57,828 bases of DNA from Chlamydiota bacterium (GCA_013288825.1 JABDBC010000009.1:1-57828), one strand, 5' to 3'. Positions 37,506-47,123 are shown, counted from the first letter of the stretch. Program-made: numbers and translations. Notes: a model not told the origin generated them from the sequence alone.

Positions 37506-38330
37506 TTAACTCCTATAATCGTGATCGTATACCCATCGTTTAACAAGCTCTCCTGATGGACTACGCATTGGTTCGCCATCTTTATCCGGCGGAGTGCGGT
37601 AAACAGGGAAAACACCGCAAGCGTATTCGTGAATAATAAACACACAATCTGAAAGCAATGGTGTTTTTAGTATGGTTCTGTCTTTTAAAATGCTATGTAA
37701 ATTCTCACTGCATTTCCACACATCGTTAAGAGTGTTTAAAACAAAACCGAAAAATCTTGGTAATAACAAAAAACCGTCATCTGATTTACTAATGAGCCTC
37801 CAACTACTTCCTTCAGCTTCCCTAAAATATTTACAGTATTTCAATTCATCCTCTGAATAATAGAAATTCGATTCTAAGATATGCATTTCTCCCATCAGAT
37901 GATTGATCGCTACAATTCTATTTTTTACAACATCACTAAACATTTTATATCTAGCTATATACAAACTACCTCTAAAACATCTATCATAAAATGCTATATC
38001 TCTCATTGAGTGATCGAAGAAACTAATAGGGGTACCAAGTTCATGCAACAAATTTTTCACAAACTCGAATTCTGATATTACGGTTTTTAATGAATTTTCT
38101 ACTTTTAGCAATAATCTATCTGTCCAAGGATCCAGGGGGGTAATTCTCTCGGGATCCAATAGTACCCCTCTCTCAAGAGCCCTTACAATATTATCCCTCC
38201 AAATAGTCCGATTTATAGCTAACTCCACAAGCTGAAGAGGGGGGGTATTGAAGGCTGGCAATAAGGCATAAGCCCTACCTTGTGTCACAGAAAACCAATC
38301 AGGATCTCTTACTTTGGTTACAGTCGCCAT
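37506..38330 (-). CDS. Unknown protein in operon with GH20
   Basis: This 274-residue protein has no signal peptide or long hydrophobic stretch. It is mostly helical, with many aromatic residues and charged pairs (LNTLNDVWKCSENLHSILKD and similar). No family is recognised. It ends two bases before the hexosaminidase start, so the two are surely co-transcribed. ATG 38330 has GAGGA seven bases upstream. A cytosolic or exported effector is possible but unsupported. Confidence 0.7.
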   Translation of the reverse strand: MATVTKVRDPDWFSVTQGRAYALLPAFNTPPLQLVELAINRTIWRDNIVRALERGVLLDPERITPLDPWTDRLLLKVENSLKTVISEFEFVKNLLHELGTPISFFDHSMRDIAFYDRCFRGSLYIARYKMFSDVVKNRIVAINHLMGEMHILESNFYYSEDELKYCKYFREAEGSSWRLISKSDDGFLLLPRFFGFVLNTLNDVWKCSENLHSILKDRTILKTPLLSDCVFIIHEYACGVFPVYRTPPDKDGEPMRSPSGELVKRWVYDHDYRS

Positions 38331-38443
38331 TAGGAATTCCTCTAATAGATTACAATAAAATTAAAACATGATTCTACCAATAATGATATTATTAGTAAAC
38401 ACAAGAATGTTTTAGAAATTAAAATAAAAGAAGGGTGGCTTGA

Positions 38444-38623
38444 GGGCTATTGGTTAACTTCGTCCAAAAGATAGCCTTAACGAAACTTATAATTTCCTCT
38501 GCGTCTCCCCGCTTCTGCGTCTCTGCGTTAATCATTATAACGAATTCAACGCAGAGACGAGGAGAAGCACAGGGAATTATAAGTCTTTAGAGCTACATTG
38601 CAAACGAAGTTAAAGCTATAGCC
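38444..38623. repeat. Inverted repeat element, family D
   Basis: The ends GGGCTATTGGTTAACTTCG and CGAAGTTAAAGCTATAGCC are inverted. Inside, CTTATAATTTCCTCTGCGTC is mirrored by GAGAAGCACAGGGAATTATAAG around CATTATAACG. Ends of the same kind bound 49481-49575. No gene is seen in 38331-38627. Confidence 0.75.
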
Positions 38624-38627
38624 TTCA

Positions 38628-40604
38628 CTACTTACATATATTAAAAACCCGAATATAGAATTCGGCTTCTGTATTTAGTGAGTGGATAATATGTTCGGCT
38701 TGTCTAAAACCATGGCCTTCACCGGGATAAAGATATAAATCGACGGGAATTCCTTGCTGTTTTAGCGATTCATAAATCATGATCGATTGGTTTTTAGGGA
38801 CCACTGTGTCTTCTTCCCCTTGAAATAGAATTAAGGGGGCATGAATTTGATTCACATAGTTGATCGGAGAACGAGCTTCCCAGATAGCCAGATCCTCAGG
38901 ATATTTTCCAACCAATTGCTCCATATATCGTTGTTCAAATTTGTGCGTATCTCGTATCAAAGCTGCAAAGTCTGCTATACCAAAATAGCTTGCACCCGCC
39001 TTAAAGACATCTCTGAAGGCAAGAGCTGCTAGGGTTGTGTACCCACCTGAGCTTTTCCCTCGGATTGCCATTTTTTCTTTGTCGACAAGGCCTTGCTCAG
39101 CTAAATACAGGGCTCCATTTACACAGTCATCGACGTCCACAATGCCCCAATTTCGGTCCAACAGACTGCGATAAGGGCGTCCATACCCTGTACTACCACC
39201 ATAGTTGATATCGAGGACAGCGAAACCACGACTGGTCCAAAACTGTTTTCCCAGCTGAAAAATCCCTGGAGATTGCCATGTGGGGCCGCCATGAATCATT
39301 ACTATGAGAGGTGGTTTTTCACCCGCAGGAGCCATGTAGCGATCATTTTTTGGGGCGTAATAAAATGCATATGCAATTCGGTCATTACTTGGAAAACTAA
39401 TATGTTCAGGAATACTGATATAATCCTCTTCACAATTAGGCTTGGACGATACTAAGACATCAATCGAAAAGTTCTCATCTATTTGAACAAGAGCTTCTCC
39501 TTTATCAACATAGTACTCCAGGAACTGCACGAAGCCACTTCCACTTCTAACTTGTGAAATGTATGCGCTCTCACGTTGTATTTCTTCCCAGTCCAAAGTT
39601 TGTGTATCTAATATCCCTAAATGCCATCTGCCTTCCTGATTATATGTAAAGACGATGTCATCTCCAAGAAATGCATAGGTTGACATTCCAAAAATCCACA
39701 ACGGTTCAGCAACTTCTGCATCCATGGGACAGACATTCTCAATTAGCCCTTCCGAATATCGATGAATATTCCACCAGCCATTATCTCGATCAGTAATGAA
39801 GTATAGAATCCCGTCTGGAGACCACTGTGGTTGGAAAAAAGACTCTTGAATACCGGCTCCGATCTGTTGGGTATTTGACAAGTAGCCATTATCGTCAAAT
39901 TCTCCGATCCACATTTCCGTGTTTGTCCAAGGCATGTTTGGATGATTCCAGCAAATCCAAGCGATTTTTTTCCTATCTGCACTTATTGCTGGAGACGAAT
40001 AGAAGTCGTAACCAGATGCAAGCTTCACCCAGGACCCATTGTCAACGTTGATGAGTGCGAGAAAATTGTCGACAGGTTGATCTGGATCATGATGTTCTCC
40101 AATTGCCACAAGACCATATGACGTCATATGCATATCTGCGAGGCGCGTGCCCTGCCATTGACCATTGTCGAGTCGAATCTGTCCTTCTGTAAGGCGATAT
40201 GGAGCTTCATTTGGTTTAATGATATAAACTGCCCCGTCATCACCATGTGAAGCATAAATAATCCCTTGAGAGACAGTAAAAGCCCCACCACCATATTCAT
40301 GAACAGCCGTGCGGACGTCGAAATCTGGAGGGGTCATATCTTGAGTGGTCCCGTCGATATTGCGTCGAACAATGGTACTGCGTCCCTGGTTTGTGGGTCG
40401 GAGTTCACACGAATACGTCGAAGTCCCTTCGACTATCATATTGAATGTAAAGGAAGCCTCTTCAGCAAGTATGTCGGCTGTAATAGGAGAATCCCAAACT
40501 CCATAACTGGCTACCTGCGGAAAAGGTTCAACTTCAGTCGCAATTGAATTAACAAAAAAACTGAATGAAAGACAAAAAATGATAAAACTAGATAATTTTT
40601 TCAA
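38628..40604 (-). CDS. Secreted S9-family prolyl oligopeptidase/acylaminoacyl peptidase
   Basis: This 658-residue protein has a signal peptide (about 1-22), a beta-propeller (about 40-390) and an alpha/beta-hydrolase domain (about 400-655). The catalytic triad is visible: S518 in GKSSGGY, D599 in EEDTVVP and H631 in GEGHGF. The oxyanion segment MIHGGPTWQSP precedes it. It should cleave short peptides in the periplasm or outside. The only available start is TTG 40604, chosen because it gives a complete signal peptide; no good ribosome site is seen. Confidence 0.93.
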   Translation of the reverse strand: MKKLSSFIIFCLSFSFFVNSIATEVEPFPQVASYGVWDSPITADILAEEASFTFNMIVEGTSTYSCELRPTNQGRSTIVRRNIDGTTQDMTPPDFDVRTAVHEYGGGAFTVSQGIIYASHGDDGAVYIIKPNEAPYRLTEGQIRLDNGQWQGTRLADMHMTSYGLVAIGEHHDPDQPVDNFLALINVDNGSWVKLASGYDFYSSPAISADRKKIAWICWNHPNMPWTNTEMWIGEFDDNGYLSNTQQIGAGIQESFFQPQWSPDGILYFITDRDNGWWNIHRYSEGLIENVCPMDAEVAEPLWIFGMSTYAFLGDDIVFTYNQEGRWHLGILDTQTLDWEEIQRESAYISQVRSGSGFVQFLEYYVDKGEALVQIDENFSIDVLVSSKPNCEEDYISIPEHISFPSNDRIAYAFYYAPKNDRYMAPAGEKPPLIVMIHGGPTWQSPGIFQLGKQFWTSRGFAVLDINYGGSTGYGRPYRSLLDRNWGIVDVDDCVNGALYLAEQGLVDKEKMAIRGKSSGGYTTLAALAFRDVFKAGASYFGIADFAALIRDTHKFEQRYMEQLVGKYPEDLAIWEARSPINYVNQIHAPLILFQGEEDTVVPKNQSIMIYESLKQQGIPVDLYLYPGEGHGFRQAEHIIHSLNTEAEFYIRVFNICK

Positions 40605-40737
40605 AATTTAAGCTCGTGGATTTCAATTAAAAAAAATATCATAAATAATAGCTGCCGTTGGTGTCAATAAACTTTCTACTGCCACTAATTTCCCATTTTT
40701 CTTGCCATATGGCAGATTTATGTGTTATTGTCGACAC

Positions 40738-40956
40738 ATGAAGACGCACCATACTAAAGAACCAAATGATATTGAAGTTAGAATAAGGATGCCTAACGGT
40801 ACAGAAAAATTTTATTACATACCTACAGCGGCACGCCAAAAACTAAATTCTTTTTTAAAAGAGTTAGAGGAAACCAATTGTCCCTTATGTCTTTTAGGTC
40901 CTTTGTCAAGTTCACAACTTAAATGTCGTCCTTTCAGGACTCCTTTTTTGACATGA
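40738..40956 (+). CDS. Possible small protein, end altered by repeat
   Basis: ATG 40738 opens 72 residues. The first 45 (NDIEVRIRMPNGTEKFYYIP, then a helix with KELEE) look like a real small folded protein. The last 25 are low-quality and end at the border of GC-rich repeat sequence beginning near 40957. There is no clear ribosome site. It may be a truncated gene. The family is not recognised. Confidence 0.35.
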   Translation: MKTHHTKEPNDIEVRIRMPNGTEKFYYIPTAARQKLNSFLKELEETNCPLCLLGPLSSSQLKCRPFRTPFLT

Positions 40957-41095
40957 CTTACCCAGGCCTACGCTTCGCTCCGACCTGGGCTGTGAAATGC
41001 CTGCCCTTCGGGCCTGTGAGTTGATCTGTAGTGCCAGAAAACACAAGCAATACACGCCCATTATGTTTTAGGCTATGTCATCAAAAAGATGGGCC

Positions 41096-41352
41096 GGGAC
41101 GGTATGTGTAGGTTGGCGGTTACCCAGGCTTCGCTTGCCCCTCCGGGGAGCTTCAGCCTGGGCTATTACATGAACAGGCCCTCCGGGCTGTTTACAACAT
41201 CTGTCATTTGCTGTGCTAGATATGTCGATGTGTTTCAGCAAGCGAAAGAAGTTGCAAACAGCCCGGAGGGCCTGTTCATGTAATAGCCCAGGCTGAAGCT
41301 CCCCGGAGGGGTAAGCGAAGCCTGGGTAACCGCCAACCTACACATACCGCCC
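41096..41352. repeat. Palindromic MITE-like element, family A, best copy
   Basis: A left arm of about 97 bases (41096-41193, GGGACGGTATGTGTAGGTTG onward) is almost perfectly mirrored by 41257-41352 around a loop of about 63 bases (TGCTGTGCTAGATATGTCGA within). Related sequence lies at 10129-10336, 34318-34731 and 57775-57828. A second, shorter GC-rich palindrome (TACCCAGGCCTACGCTTCGC near 40960) precedes it. The region 41353-41555 shares AATTGTCGATTTTTTCACAG with 10 kb and shows no gene. Confidence 0.9.
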
Positions 41353-41555
41353 CGGAGGGCCGGCACAAACTAATTGTCGATTTTTTCACAGCCTCTCCCT
41401 GGTTAACGTTGGTTTGTATCGGATATCACCGGCTTGCCGCTTGAGCGCTAAAAAATGAGAAAATAAAGGGCAAAAAAGAGAAGGCAATCAGATCCTTTTC
41501 CTGTCAGCCTCGTAAGGGCGACTCTGGCTCTCCAAGACGATTTGTGCATATCATA

Positions 41556-43199
41556 CTACACTCTTATGGTTGAAACGTATAACGGGATTCCTGCTGCATT
41601 CTTCCCTTGCAATGTGTACACATCCACTTCCTTTTTTGATCTCCCGTGATCATTAAAAAGAAAAGGACCCGTTGCCGGAAATTCTGCAATTTGCACTCCG
41701 TTTCTCAAAATCGTAAACACCTTCACATTAGGATCTGAACTTGGCAACCATGTCAGTTGATGAACGTATTCTGTTTGGGTCAAAAACCGATTTTTTACTA
41801 CTTTCCCAAAAAAATTAGTCGTTACTGTAAAGCTTTGAATTACTTGTGAAGCAGGTCTATAAATATCGTTTCCAGGCTGGTTAGCAGCTACTGTAACAAG
41901 GCCTGAACCTGTTAGTGTGATTATATTTCCAGAAATGGTCGCAGGACCCGATACCACAGAAAAAACTACAGACAAACCAGAGCTTGCTGTTGCGTTGAGA
42001 ACAAATGGGGGGTTTCCATATACCTGAGGGGGGATTTGTGGAAACGTAATTGTTTGAGCGAATTTATTGAATAGTACACTTATTGAATTGTCATTTGCAT
42101 TCGTAACAACTGCATCAATGAATCCATCATTATTAAGATCCCCTAAAACAACATATGAGGGGGAATTCCCCACGGGAAAATTGTCTTGAGTATCGTAATT
42201 TCCATGTACAAGTACTGTAAGATTGTTTGAACCATTATTTGCGGTAGCAATATCCAAATTTCCACTCCCACTAATATCTGCTAACGCAACGCATGCAGGA
42301 GCATTTCCTACGTTATGAGTCACCTGAGGAGAAAAAGTGCCATCTCCATTGCCCTCAAGAACACTTACAGTTGAATCCGTAAAGTTGGCTATTATTAAAT
42401 CTATAAAACCATTTGTCCCATTTAAGCTTCCTGCTGCAACACTCGTTGGCAGACTCCCTACACTATATGAAGTTGCTGGTTGAAATGTTCCGTCGTTATT
42501 GCCAATTAAAACGCTCACATCGTTGCTTCCGCTATTCGCGACTGCCATGTCTAATATATTGTCCCCAGTAAAATCAGCAACTGCTATTGAGGATGGATCA
42601 GTTCCTACACTACTGAAGGAAGCTGGGGTAAAATTACCTACTCCATCGCCAACTAAAACCTCGACTGAATTTGGATCTGTACTTGTACTTTGATAGGAAA
42701 CTGCTAAATCAGGGATGTGATCCCCATTAAAATCTCCTGTTGCAAGGAAGCTAGAAAAATCACTGATTGGGATAGTTGACGGTGGTTGAAATGTGCCGTC
42801 TGGGTTCCCAAAGAGGATACTAATGGTATTATCGTCAGCGTTGAGAACTGCAAGATCTAGGATTCCATCGCCATTAAAATCTGCTGTCACAATACTGATA
42901 GGACGTGCACCCACCGAATAGGTCGCTGTAACGATAAAAACACCCTGACCATTATTGTAAAGCACAGTAATTGTGTTGTCGAATGAATTGACGACGGCAA
43001 TATCTAGAGAACCATCGCGATTGAAATCCCCTAGCACTGCACTGACAGGGTTTGACCCTACCGGATACACTACTTGTGGTGCGAAACCGCTCCACGTCGC
43101 ATGCAATTGCATTTCACATAATACAAAGAGAGAAATAAAAAATAATATGTAGCTAAGGAATGTTTGAGCTTGTTTGAACAATATGTTCATGGTTTTCAT
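41556..43199 (-). CDS. Secreted FG-GAP/VCBS repeat protein
   Basis: This 547-residue protein has a signal peptide in the first 36 residues. About seven FG-GAP-type repeats (about 45-385) follow, with the phrase GDFNxDGxxDIAVxNxxDNTxxVL, whose Asp-rich DxNxDG loops bind calcium in integrin-like propellers. Next comes a domain of the type YGNPPFVLNATASSGL (about 395-470), common in large bacterial surface proteins, and a fibronectin-like C-terminal region (about 475-547). A surface or secreted adhesin is likely. The start is ATG 43199 or the ATG three codons later; the ribosome site is poor. It follows the TolB-like gene by 28 bases. Confidence 0.9.
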   Translation of the reverse strand: MKTMNILFKQAQTFLSYILFFISLFVLCEMQLHATWSGFAPQVVYPVGSNPVSAVLGDFNRDGSLDIAVVNSFDNTITVLYNNGQGVFIVTATYSVGARPISIVTADFNGDGILDLAVLNADDNTISILFGNPDGTFQPPSTIPISDFSSFLATGDFNGDHIPDLAVSYQSTSTDPNSVEVLVGDGVGNFTPASFSSVGTDPSSIAVADFTGDNILDMAVANSGSNDVSVLIGNNDGTFQPATSYSVGSLPTSVAAGSLNGTNGFIDLIIANFTDSTVSVLEGNGDGTFSPQVTHNVGNAPACVALADISGSGNLDIATANNGSNNLTVLVHGNYDTQDNFPVGNSPSYVVLGDLNNDGFIDAVVTNANDNSISVLFNKFAQTITFPQIPPQVYGNPPFVLNATASSGLSVVFSVVSGPATISGNIITLTGSGLVTVAANQPGNDIYRPASQVIQSFTVTTNFFGKVVKNRFLTQTEYVHQLTWLPSSDPNVKVFTILRNGVQIAEFPATGPFLFNDHGRSKKEVDVYTLQGKNAAGIPLYVSTIRV

Positions 43200-43227
43200 A
43201 CCGATATGTTCTCTCTGTTCTCGATGA

Positions 43228-44268
43228 TCACTGTGGTAAAATTCTTACTGAGAAGTTGTATGCCTTAGCCTGATGACCTTCCTCGGACCCAATTTCAGTA
43301 TCATTCTGGAGCCATTCTTTTGGCATATTAAAATTAGCGATGAAAACTTGCGATGTGTTGTCTTTTCCTCTTTTAGAAGTCCAAAGCAGCTTGGTTCCAT
43401 CACGATTGAATGTTGGAAGACCATTGAATGTAGGGTAGTCAGTCACTTGATATTGCCCTCCGGTTTCCACGTTGAGCAAGTAGATTTGGTAATTGTGATG
43501 ACCATGAACTGAAGTCGTGTAGGCTATAGCTTGTCCTGACGGGTGCCAGAAAGGGGCCCAGTTTACGGCATGATTATTTGTCAACTGAACCAGATTTTCG
43601 CCGTCGATATCCATCGTATAAATTTGCAAGAAATTTGGAATTTCTCTATCTGCTCTAAAAACAATTTTAGTACCATCTGGTGAAAAGAAGGGTCCACCAT
43701 TGTAACAATGTGTGGTTTGTGTCAGCTGCCGGACATCACTGCCGTCGCGCTTCATCACATAAATGTTCATACTGCCATCTTCATCACTTGCGTAAACAAT
43801 CTGCGAACCATCTGGTGAATAAGCGCATTCCGCATGATAGGCAGGTCCCTGAGTTAATGCGACAGCCTCTGTTCCATCCACATTCGCTTCATAGATATTC
43901 ATAAAAGGAGTGAGATCCCATTTATACGTCCCAGGAGCCGCAGGCAGCGCGATTTCTGGACTTGCGGCAAAAATGATTTTTTTTCCATCAGGACTAAAAT
44001 AGGAACAGGTGCATGCTCCAGCTCCCTGACTGATTTTGACGATCTTTTTTGTGTCTAAATCCATCGTATAGATCTGATAGTTGTTTTCTCCTTTGGGGAC
44101 ACCCTGGAAAATGATTTTCCGGCCATCCGGCGAAAAATAGGCTTCCCCAGCCTTCTCAAACCCCATCATAGGGGACGTCAACTGTTCTACATTAAACAGT
44201 GTGGTCTCTTCGGCATTAACTATCCCAAAGAGGCATATCAACAAAAAATTGAAAAATAGTGCAAACAT
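43228..44268 (-). CDS. Secreted TolB-like WD40/PD40 propeller protein
   Basis: This 346-residue protein has a signal peptide (about 1-19) and about six PD40 repeats of the form SPDGxKIIFxA with IYTMDxDG and INxNG-like turns, as in the propeller of TolB and of DPP-type peptidases. There is no TolB N-terminal domain and no peptidase domain. It is probably a periplasmic binding or scaffold protein. ATG 44268 follows AAAGG. Probably first gene of a unit with the FG-GAP gene. Confidence 0.9.
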   Translation of the reverse strand: MFALFFNFLLICLFGIVNAEETTLFNVEQLTSPMMGFEKAGEAYFSPDGRKIIFQGVPKGENNYQIYTMDLDTKKIVKISQGAGACTCSYFSPDGKKIIFAASPEIALPAAPGTYKWDLTPFMNIYEANVDGTEAVALTQGPAYHAECAYSPDGSQIVYASDEDGSMNIYVMKRDGSDVRQLTQTTHCYNGGPFFSPDGTKIVFRADREIPNFLQIYTMDIDGENLVQLTNNHAVNWAPFWHPSGQAIAYTTSVHGHHNYQIYLLNVETGGQYQVTDYPTFNGLPTFNRDGTKLLWTSKRGKDNTSQVFIANFNMPKEWLQNDTEIGSEEGHQAKAYNFSVRILPQ

Positions 44269-44376
44269 GTCTAACCTTTAATTTAAACGTAAAAATTGAA
44301 GGGTACGGGATGAAAAAACTTTTTGCAACATTTTTGATAGGATTTTTTGGATAGTCATCAGGCTAAATCAAGAGGT

Positions 44377-44413
44377 TTTACCACAGAGATCACAGAGAGA
44401 AGAAGAGAAATAT
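44377..44413. repeat. Single arm of the ACCACAGAGA repeat (family C)
   Basis: TTTTACCACAGAGATCACAG and the adjoining GAAGAGAAATATGGAG match the left arms at 16781 and 51953, but no mirrored arm follows. The gap 44269-44450 also holds a 14-codon frame, MKKLFATFLIGFFG, which looks like the relic of a signal peptide. Confidence 0.75.
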
Positions 44414-44450
44414 GGAGGAGTAGTTCGCTCCTGTTTTTAAGAATGATACG

Positions 44451-44672
44451 TTAATGCAACATTAGCTTTTCTGAAAATGGTTTTTCAGGTGCTCTTCCAA
44501 GGTCTTTACAGAAATCGAGATATTCATCAACAGAGTCTTTGAATGCCTGCTCTAACTCATCTTCAGAAGTTTCTTGAAAAGTAATCACATCATTTAATCC
44601 CACGACTTTACCGTGGAAAAGCTTGGCTTCCTCGTCATAATTGAATTGTCCATGATATCCTTTGTACTTCAT
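44451..44672 (-). CDS. hicB: HicB-family antitoxin-like protein, no HicA partner
   Basis: This 73-residue protein matches short HicB proteins: [20 protein letters not shown], then [12 protein letters not shown] and [10 protein letters not shown]. HicB neutralises the HicA mRNA-cleaving toxin, but no hicA frame lies beside it on either strand. Its ATG overlaps the stop codon of the DEAD-box helicase gene (ATGA), so it is translated from the helicase message. It may be a relic, or a free regulator of the RNase H-like HicB fold. Confidence 0.85.
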   Translation of the reverse strand: MKYKGYHGQFNYDEEAKLFHGKVVGLNDVITFQETSEDELEQAFKDSVDEYLDFCKDLGRAPEKPFSEKLMLH

Positions 44673-45919
44673 GGCTTTACTCTTTGTTTTGATGGATGGT
44701 TTCTCTGTGAATTACCTGAATGGCCCCTAGGATTTTTTCTCTGATTTCCACGTCCATTTTGAATAGGTTCAGCCGCGATAGAAGGATCCGGTTCGTAGCC
44801 TGGTTCAACCATTGTAGGAATTTTCCGTTTTAATAGATGTTCAATATCTTGAAGTAACTTACGTTCATCAATGCAAACAAGAGAACAGGCTTTCCCTTCA
44901 TTGCCTGCACGGCCAGTGCGCCCGATGCGATGCACATAATCCTCAGGAACATTGGGAAGTTCAAAATTAACTACGTGAGGAAGTTCGTCAATATCGAGTC
45001 CTCGCGCTGCAATGTCGGTGGCCACAAGAACACGTAATGAGCCTGTTTTAAAATCATGTAGGGCTTTTGTGCGAGCTGCTTGGCTTTTATTACCATGAAT
45101 CGCCCCTGCGGTAATTCCATCAGTAATTAATTGTTTTGAAAGTCGATTTGCACCATGTTTTGTACGAGTAAACACAAGAACTTGTTCCCATTTTTGCGAA
45201 GAAATCAAGAAGGAAAGAAGTTCCCGCTTACGTTTATTATCGACTGGGTAAACGACTTGTGAGACCAATTCAGTTGGGGTATTATGACGAGCCACTTCAA
45301 TTGTCTGAGGGGATTTTAGAAGACCATATGCAAGATTTTTAATCTCGGTTGAGAAAGTTGCAGAAAACATCAGATTCTGACGATTTTTTGGCATTAGAGC
45401 CAGAATCCTTCGTATGTCATGAATAAAACCCATGTCCATCATGCGATCCGCTTCATCAAGCACAAGGATTTCAACATGAGAGAGATCGATGATTTTTTGC
45501 GAGACGAGGTCTAGGAGTCGTCCTGGAGTGGCAATAAGAATATCTGTACCACTTTGAAACTGTCTAATTTGTGTATTGATGTTCACTCCACCAAAAACCA
45601 CTTGAGCTTTTAACGGCAGGTATTTTCCATAAGTTTTAACGCTGTCACCTACCTGTGCGGCAAGTTCTCGAGTTGGCGTTAAAATGAGGGCGCGCACTTT
45701 ATGACTTTTTTGATTATTATGGTTGATCATCAATCGCTGCAGAAGTGGCAATGTGAAGCCGGCTGTTTTTCCGGTACCTGTTTGAGCGCCCGCAAGGACA
45801 TCGCCCCCTTTAAGAATGAGTGGAATCGCTTGTATTTGAACGGGGGTGGCTTCGGTGTATCCTTCATCATCAATTGCTTGAAGGAGTTCTTTCTGAAGGC
45901 CAAGATTTTTAAATGACAT
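44669..45919 (-). CDS. rhlE: DEAD-box RNA helicase, RhlE-like
   Basis: This 416-residue protein shows all core motifs: Q motif (TPVQIQAIP near 25-33), AQTGTGKT (45-52), PTRELA, TPGR, DEAD with RMMDMGF, SAT, and [10 protein letters not shown]. The C terminus is a basic low-complexity tail ([20 protein letters not shown]) for RNA binding. The DRMMDMGF form and length point to the RhlE group. Its role is RNA unwinding in ribosome assembly or mRNA decay. Start ATG 45919. Confidence 0.95.
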   Translation of the reverse strand: MSFKNLGLQKELLQAIDDEGYTEATPVQIQAIPLILKGGDVLAGAQTGTGKTAGFTLPLLQRLMINHNNQKSHKVRALILTPTRELAAQVGDSVKTYGKYLPLKAQVVFGGVNINTQIRQFQSGTDILIATPGRLLDLVSQKIIDLSHVEILVLDEADRMMDMGFIHDIRRILALMPKNRQNLMFSATFSTEIKNLAYGLLKSPQTIEVARHNTPTELVSQVVYPVDNKRKRELLSFLISSQKWEQVLVFTRTKHGANRLSKQLITDGITAGAIHGNKSQAARTKALHDFKTGSLRVLVATDIAARGLDIDELPHVVNFELPNVPEDYVHRIGRTGRAGNEGKACSLVCIDERKLLQDIEHLLKRKIPTMVEPGYEPDPSIAAEPIQNGRGNQRKNPRGHSGNSQRNHPSKQRVKP

Positions 45920-46005
45920 TGTTTTCCTATAATTTTAGTTGAAGAAACTTTAATTATATCTGGTTTTGTTATTTAATGTCATCAGCTATTCCCTTAAAAG
46001 CAAAT

Positions 46006-46073
46006 GGAGATGGACGGTAGTGGACTGTAATGGACTGAAGTGGACGATACAGCATCGTCCATTACCTCTACGA
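46006..46073. repeat. TGGAC-unit repeat fragment (family E)
   Basis: TGGACGGTAGTGGACTGTAA and following units end in CATCGTCCATTACC, like half of the 14 kb palindrome. It lies in the gap 45920-46177, which otherwise holds only the promoter below. Confidence 0.7.
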
Positions 46074-46128
46074 GGCCATTTAACAGCTTTTTTGGAAAGG
46101 CTTCTACGATTTATGAATAAATTCTCAT

Positions 46129-46157
46129 TTGACCCATTTTGTCAAGGTTGCTACAAT
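46129..46157 (+). promoter_or_regulatory. Sigma-70-type promoter of the 71-residue gene
   Basis: TTGACC (46129-46134) and TACAAT (46152-46157) are 17 bases apart. The -10 ends about 20 bases before the start codon at 46178. Confidence 0.65.
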
Positions 46158-46177
46158 AAAGTTGCAAGGAGGTCATG

Positions 46178-46393
46178 ATGTCACTAACAAACAAAAAATC
46201 ATCAGAGAATTTTTTCAATGGGTTTATGTCGGTTTTAAATCTTTATCCGAAAATTCAGCTACCTGAAAGAATCGAACGTCATTCCTTTGATAGTGGATTC
46301 TTATTAGATTCTGATGCATTAAACAACGATTGGAAAAAAATAGGAAATGATCTTGAAAACTCCATAAGGGAATATGAAAACTCTTCCGAATGA
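46178..46393 (+). CDS. Small acidic protein, partner of DUF2335-type gene
   Basis: ATG 46178 is preferred to the adjacent ATG 46175 because GGAGG (46168-46172) then lies at normal distance; this gives 71 residues. The second half (RHSFDSGFLLDSDALNNDWK, then NDLENSIREYE) resembles the small proteins that often precede DUF2335 genes, from memory. It overlaps the next frame by 20 bases. Role unknown; such pairs are scattered among bacteria and may be mobile. Confidence 0.7.
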   Translation: MSLTNKKSSENFFNGFMSVLNLYPKIQLPERIERHSFDSGFLLDSDALNNDWKKIGNDLENSIREYENSSE

Positions 46394-46643
46394 AACAGCT
46401 ACAATTAAAAATGGCATACTAAGCCAAAAAGTAAGCCCAGAAATTCCAGAGAAATCTTCAACTAATCGAATGATTACCGCAACATCTGTTTATTCAGGAC
46501 CTCTACCCACTCCTGAAGCATTTAATAAATACGTTTCGATTCTCAACCATTTCTTGTTCTCATGGCGTGGAGCACCTCGGTTGGTGCCAACCAAATCCAT
46601 CACACTTATTCCTCGACCTCTTGCGGTAAGAGATCTGTTTTAA
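46374..46643 (+). pseudogene. DUF2335-type membrane protein, truncated
   Basis: This 89-residue frame contains SVYSGPLPTPEAFNKYVSIL, which is the conserved GPLPxPExL signature of DUF2335 proteins. Full members continue with a helix and two C-terminal membrane segments. Here the match stops about ten residues after the signature and the rest (SWRGAPRLVPTKSITLIPRP) is unlike the family. The 3' part seems to have been lost, and the frame runs into the convergent gene at 46606. Confidence 0.65.
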
Positions 46644-46929
46644 CAGACCATGATGAATTTAGAATCTTTTCGCTTTCTACTAAATGAATTAATTGTGTCA
46701 TATTGTTGATAAAAGAAGACTTCCATTCATCAAAGTTTGTAGAGTAATTACCGCCAGAAGGGATTGATTTTACGAAGTCTCTCAATTCTTCACTCATTGG
46801 ACAATTAATTTTTATTTCTATTGTAATATCATGAGACTTCTCATTTGTAACGCAAGTCTGACCGTCGTTTTCGAGAGCCTGCATTTGAATTGTCAGAAAA
46901 CAAGTTAATAGTATTACTATTTTTTTCAT
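46606..46929 (-). CDS. Small secreted protein, function unknown
   Basis: This 107-residue protein has a short signal peptide (MKKIVILLTCFLTIQMQALE) and a strong ribosome site (GGAGGT) before ATG 46929. Two Cys (in QTCVTN and KINCPM) may pair. The remainder is helical and acidic. No family is recognised. Its 3' end overlaps the truncated DUF2335 frame by 38 bases. Confidence 0.7.
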   Translation of the reverse strand: MKKIVILLTCFLTIQMQALENDGQTCVTNEKSHDITIEIKINCPMSEELRDFVKSIPSGGNYSTNFDEWKSSFINNMTQLIHLVESEKILNSSWSVKTDLLPQEVEE

Positions 46930-47054
46930 ACATGACCTCCATTTAAATGGGATGCGTTCGAACGCCCTCTTAAGATATCACATGAAATAGCTTTAGGTAA
47001 AGGATGATTCCCTAATCTCAGCAATTCCTATTTTTAATTGGAAGCATAATTATA

Positions 47055-47081
47055 TTGACGTAATATTAAATAAATTATAAA
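47055..47081 (+). promoter_or_regulatory. Possible promoter of the 353-residue gene
   Basis: TTGACG (47055-47060) and TATAAA (47076-47081) are 15 bases apart, shorter than ideal. It lies 43 bases before ATG 47124 in AT-rich sequence. Confidence 0.35.
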
Positions 47082-47123
47082 ATCTGGTATTTTGAAATAG
47101 TTATTTAAATTTTTGGAGAAAAT

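Noticed and set aside
41089-41283. 64-residue frame inside the 41 kb element
   Set aside because: It is repeat sequence only, with no ribosome site, and has the same peptide as the 34 kb copy.
44310-44354. 14-codon frame MKKLFATFLIGFFG
   Set aside because: It looks like the start of a signal peptide but stops at once; no downstream match was seen, so it is at most a relic.
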